NCBI GenBank assembly: GCA_031288855.1
Contig: JAITQQ010000061.1
Coordinates: 1-5,997, forward strand
DNA: 5,997 nt
Direction: 5' to 3'
Source of the DNA: Prevotellaceae bacterium
GTDB lineage: Bacteria > Bacteroidota > Bacteroidia > Bacteroidales > UBA932
Each line of letters begins with the position of its first letter. Position 1 is the first letter of the stretch. Made by a program: the position numbers and the translations under genes. A model generated the notes under the pieces. That model saw only the letters and a program-made list of their open reading frames with translations. It had not been told where the DNA came from and did no database searches. Positions 5,189-5,997 of this stretch are shown here, in pieces.

Positions 5189-5997
5189 CTAATCCTTTAC
5201 GCACCGTACAGAAATGCCGAAAGCACGCACCCACTCTGCACGGTTCACACCTGAGGTGTTGTTCATGAATTCATGGTAGAATGCGCGTTGTAGATCGTAG
5301 GCGGTAGAGCTCCAAATTATAGTATTGATCCCTCTATAATAGAAGACCGCTCCTGTGTAGTAGCGACACCCGGCGGGCAATAAGCAGAAACCGAAATCGT
5401 CAGTACCACGATTAGCATGGTCAGTCCATGACCCGTCGGCTGGAGCAGCGGCTGAATTCGGGTCAGGAAGCACTTTTGACGACTTTAATTTTTTTCCCGC
5501 ATCAATACCCCACAATCCGGTACTGTTTTGACTTAGTGTATAAGTTGTACCGGTGCCATTACCTTCAACCTTATCAAACATAATAGTCCACTCGCGAAGG
5601 GTAGGCACATGCCATCCCATAGGGCAAATTCCCCTGCCGCCGCCTTTCACATTCGTTCCGCCACGACCACTGTTCTTGTCGGCATTGGGCGCCGTACCAG
5701 GAGGAGGACTAGTATAAATAAGATAATAATTAGGCGATACCCACGATTCATCCCACGCAGTGCTTGTCTTTGTTTCATCGGCATATTTTCCATCCACCAT
5801 CATCGCAGTCTCCCACGTATACAGCGCGCCATACACATTGCAAGCCGATTCATCACCCGACACAACGGGCGTTCCCGTATACTTCGGCGGACACCAGTAC
5901 GACCCTATCGCAGGAACGCCATTCGCTGTCGAAGTGAACTGTTTGCCGTTTGCTTCTGAAGAATACGCGTTGTACGTCAAGCCTTGCGTGTAATTCA
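5189..5997 (-). CDS. FISUMP-domain (Fibrobacter succinogenes major paralogous domain) protein, N-terminus missing
   Basis: The frame is open to the right edge (first full codon 5993-5995), so this is the C-terminal ~268 residues of a larger protein. An in-frame TTG at 5978-5980 is not a credible start, because NYTQG before it continues the domain. Features in order: YWCPP and a second cysteine in ACNVYGALYTWETAM, a Gly-rich linker (NSGRGGTNVKGGGRG), then the C-terminal core starting CPMGWHVPTLREW (cysteine codon 5624-5626). The core continues with AGKKLKSS, GTDDFGFCLLPAGCRYYTGAV, IIWSSTAYD and the terminal FGISVRCVKD. These are the hallmark motifs of FISUMP domains, which occur in exported, often lipid-anchored or surface proteins of Fibrobacter and Bacteroidota; their function is unknown. 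No type IX sorting domain follows the core, as the protein ends 1 residue after CVK. The gene is convergent with the phosphatase and shares its hairpin terminator. Confidence 0.9.
   Translation of the reverse strand, partial: NYTQGLTYNAYSSEANGKQFTSTANGVPAIGSYWCPPKYTGTPVVSGDESACNVYGALYTWETAMMVDGKYADETKTSTAWDESWVSPNYYLIYTSPPPGTAPNADKNSGRGGTNVKGGGRGICPMGWHVPTLREWTIMFDKVEGNGTGTTYTLSQNSTGLWGIDAGKKLKSSKVLPDPNSAAAPADGSWTDHANRGTDDFGFCLLPAGCRYYTGAVFYYRGINTIIWSSTAYDLQRAFYHEFMNNTSGVNRAEWVRAFGISVRCVKD

Noticed and set aside
5609..5959. Plus-strand open frame opposite the FISUMP gene
   Set aside because: It is antisense to a frame with clear FISUMP motifs; its peptide is Arg/Ile-rich with no recognisable domain.

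Overview
The window reads as a chromosomal segment of a Bacteroidota bacterium, probably Bacteroidales. The evidence is the family types and their arrangement (ExbB, a small membrane protein and two ExbDs in a row; a FISUMP-domain surface protein), TAnnTTTG-type promoter elements, and A-rich translation starts with no clear Shine-Dalgarno sequence. Base composition looks even across the window, and there is no sign of phage, insertion sequence, tRNA, rRNA or CRISPR.

Layout, left to right. (1) Positions 1-380 hold the C-terminal part of a TatD-family metal-dependent hydrolase that enters from the left edge. (2) A type I (cytoplasmic) L-asparaginase, 384-1412, follows after 3 bases and is almost certainly co-transcribed with it. 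(3) A candidate promoter overlapping the asparaginase stop codon leads into a tightly packed four-gene operon at 1489-3733: ExbB/TolQ-like protein, an unrecognised four-helix membrane protein, a long ExbD and a second ExbD. It ends in a strong hairpin terminator (3758-3794). No tonB gene is in the operon. (4) A separate transcription unit with a good Bacteroidota -7 element encodes a lipoprotein alkaline phosphatase (3834-5072). (5) A near-perfect 19-bp-stem palindrome (5107-5148) lies between this gene and a convergent minus-strand gene. It looks like a two-way terminator and possibly a member of a dispersed repeat family. (6) The minus-strand gene (5189 to the right edge) encodes the C-terminal part of a FISUMP-domain protein; its N-terminus lies outside the window.

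How they work together: the ExbB/ExbD set should form an inner-membrane proton-driven motor that energises an outer-membrane process through a TonB- or TolA-like partner encoded elsewhere. The phosphatase would act in the periplasm or at the surface to release phosphate from organic esters. The asparaginase and TatD proteins are cytoplasmic housekeeping enzymes. Most of the window is ordinary core genome. The less explained parts are the four-helix protein inside the motor operon, the substitution in TM3 of the ExbB protein, the intergenic palindrome and its flanking heptad repeats.
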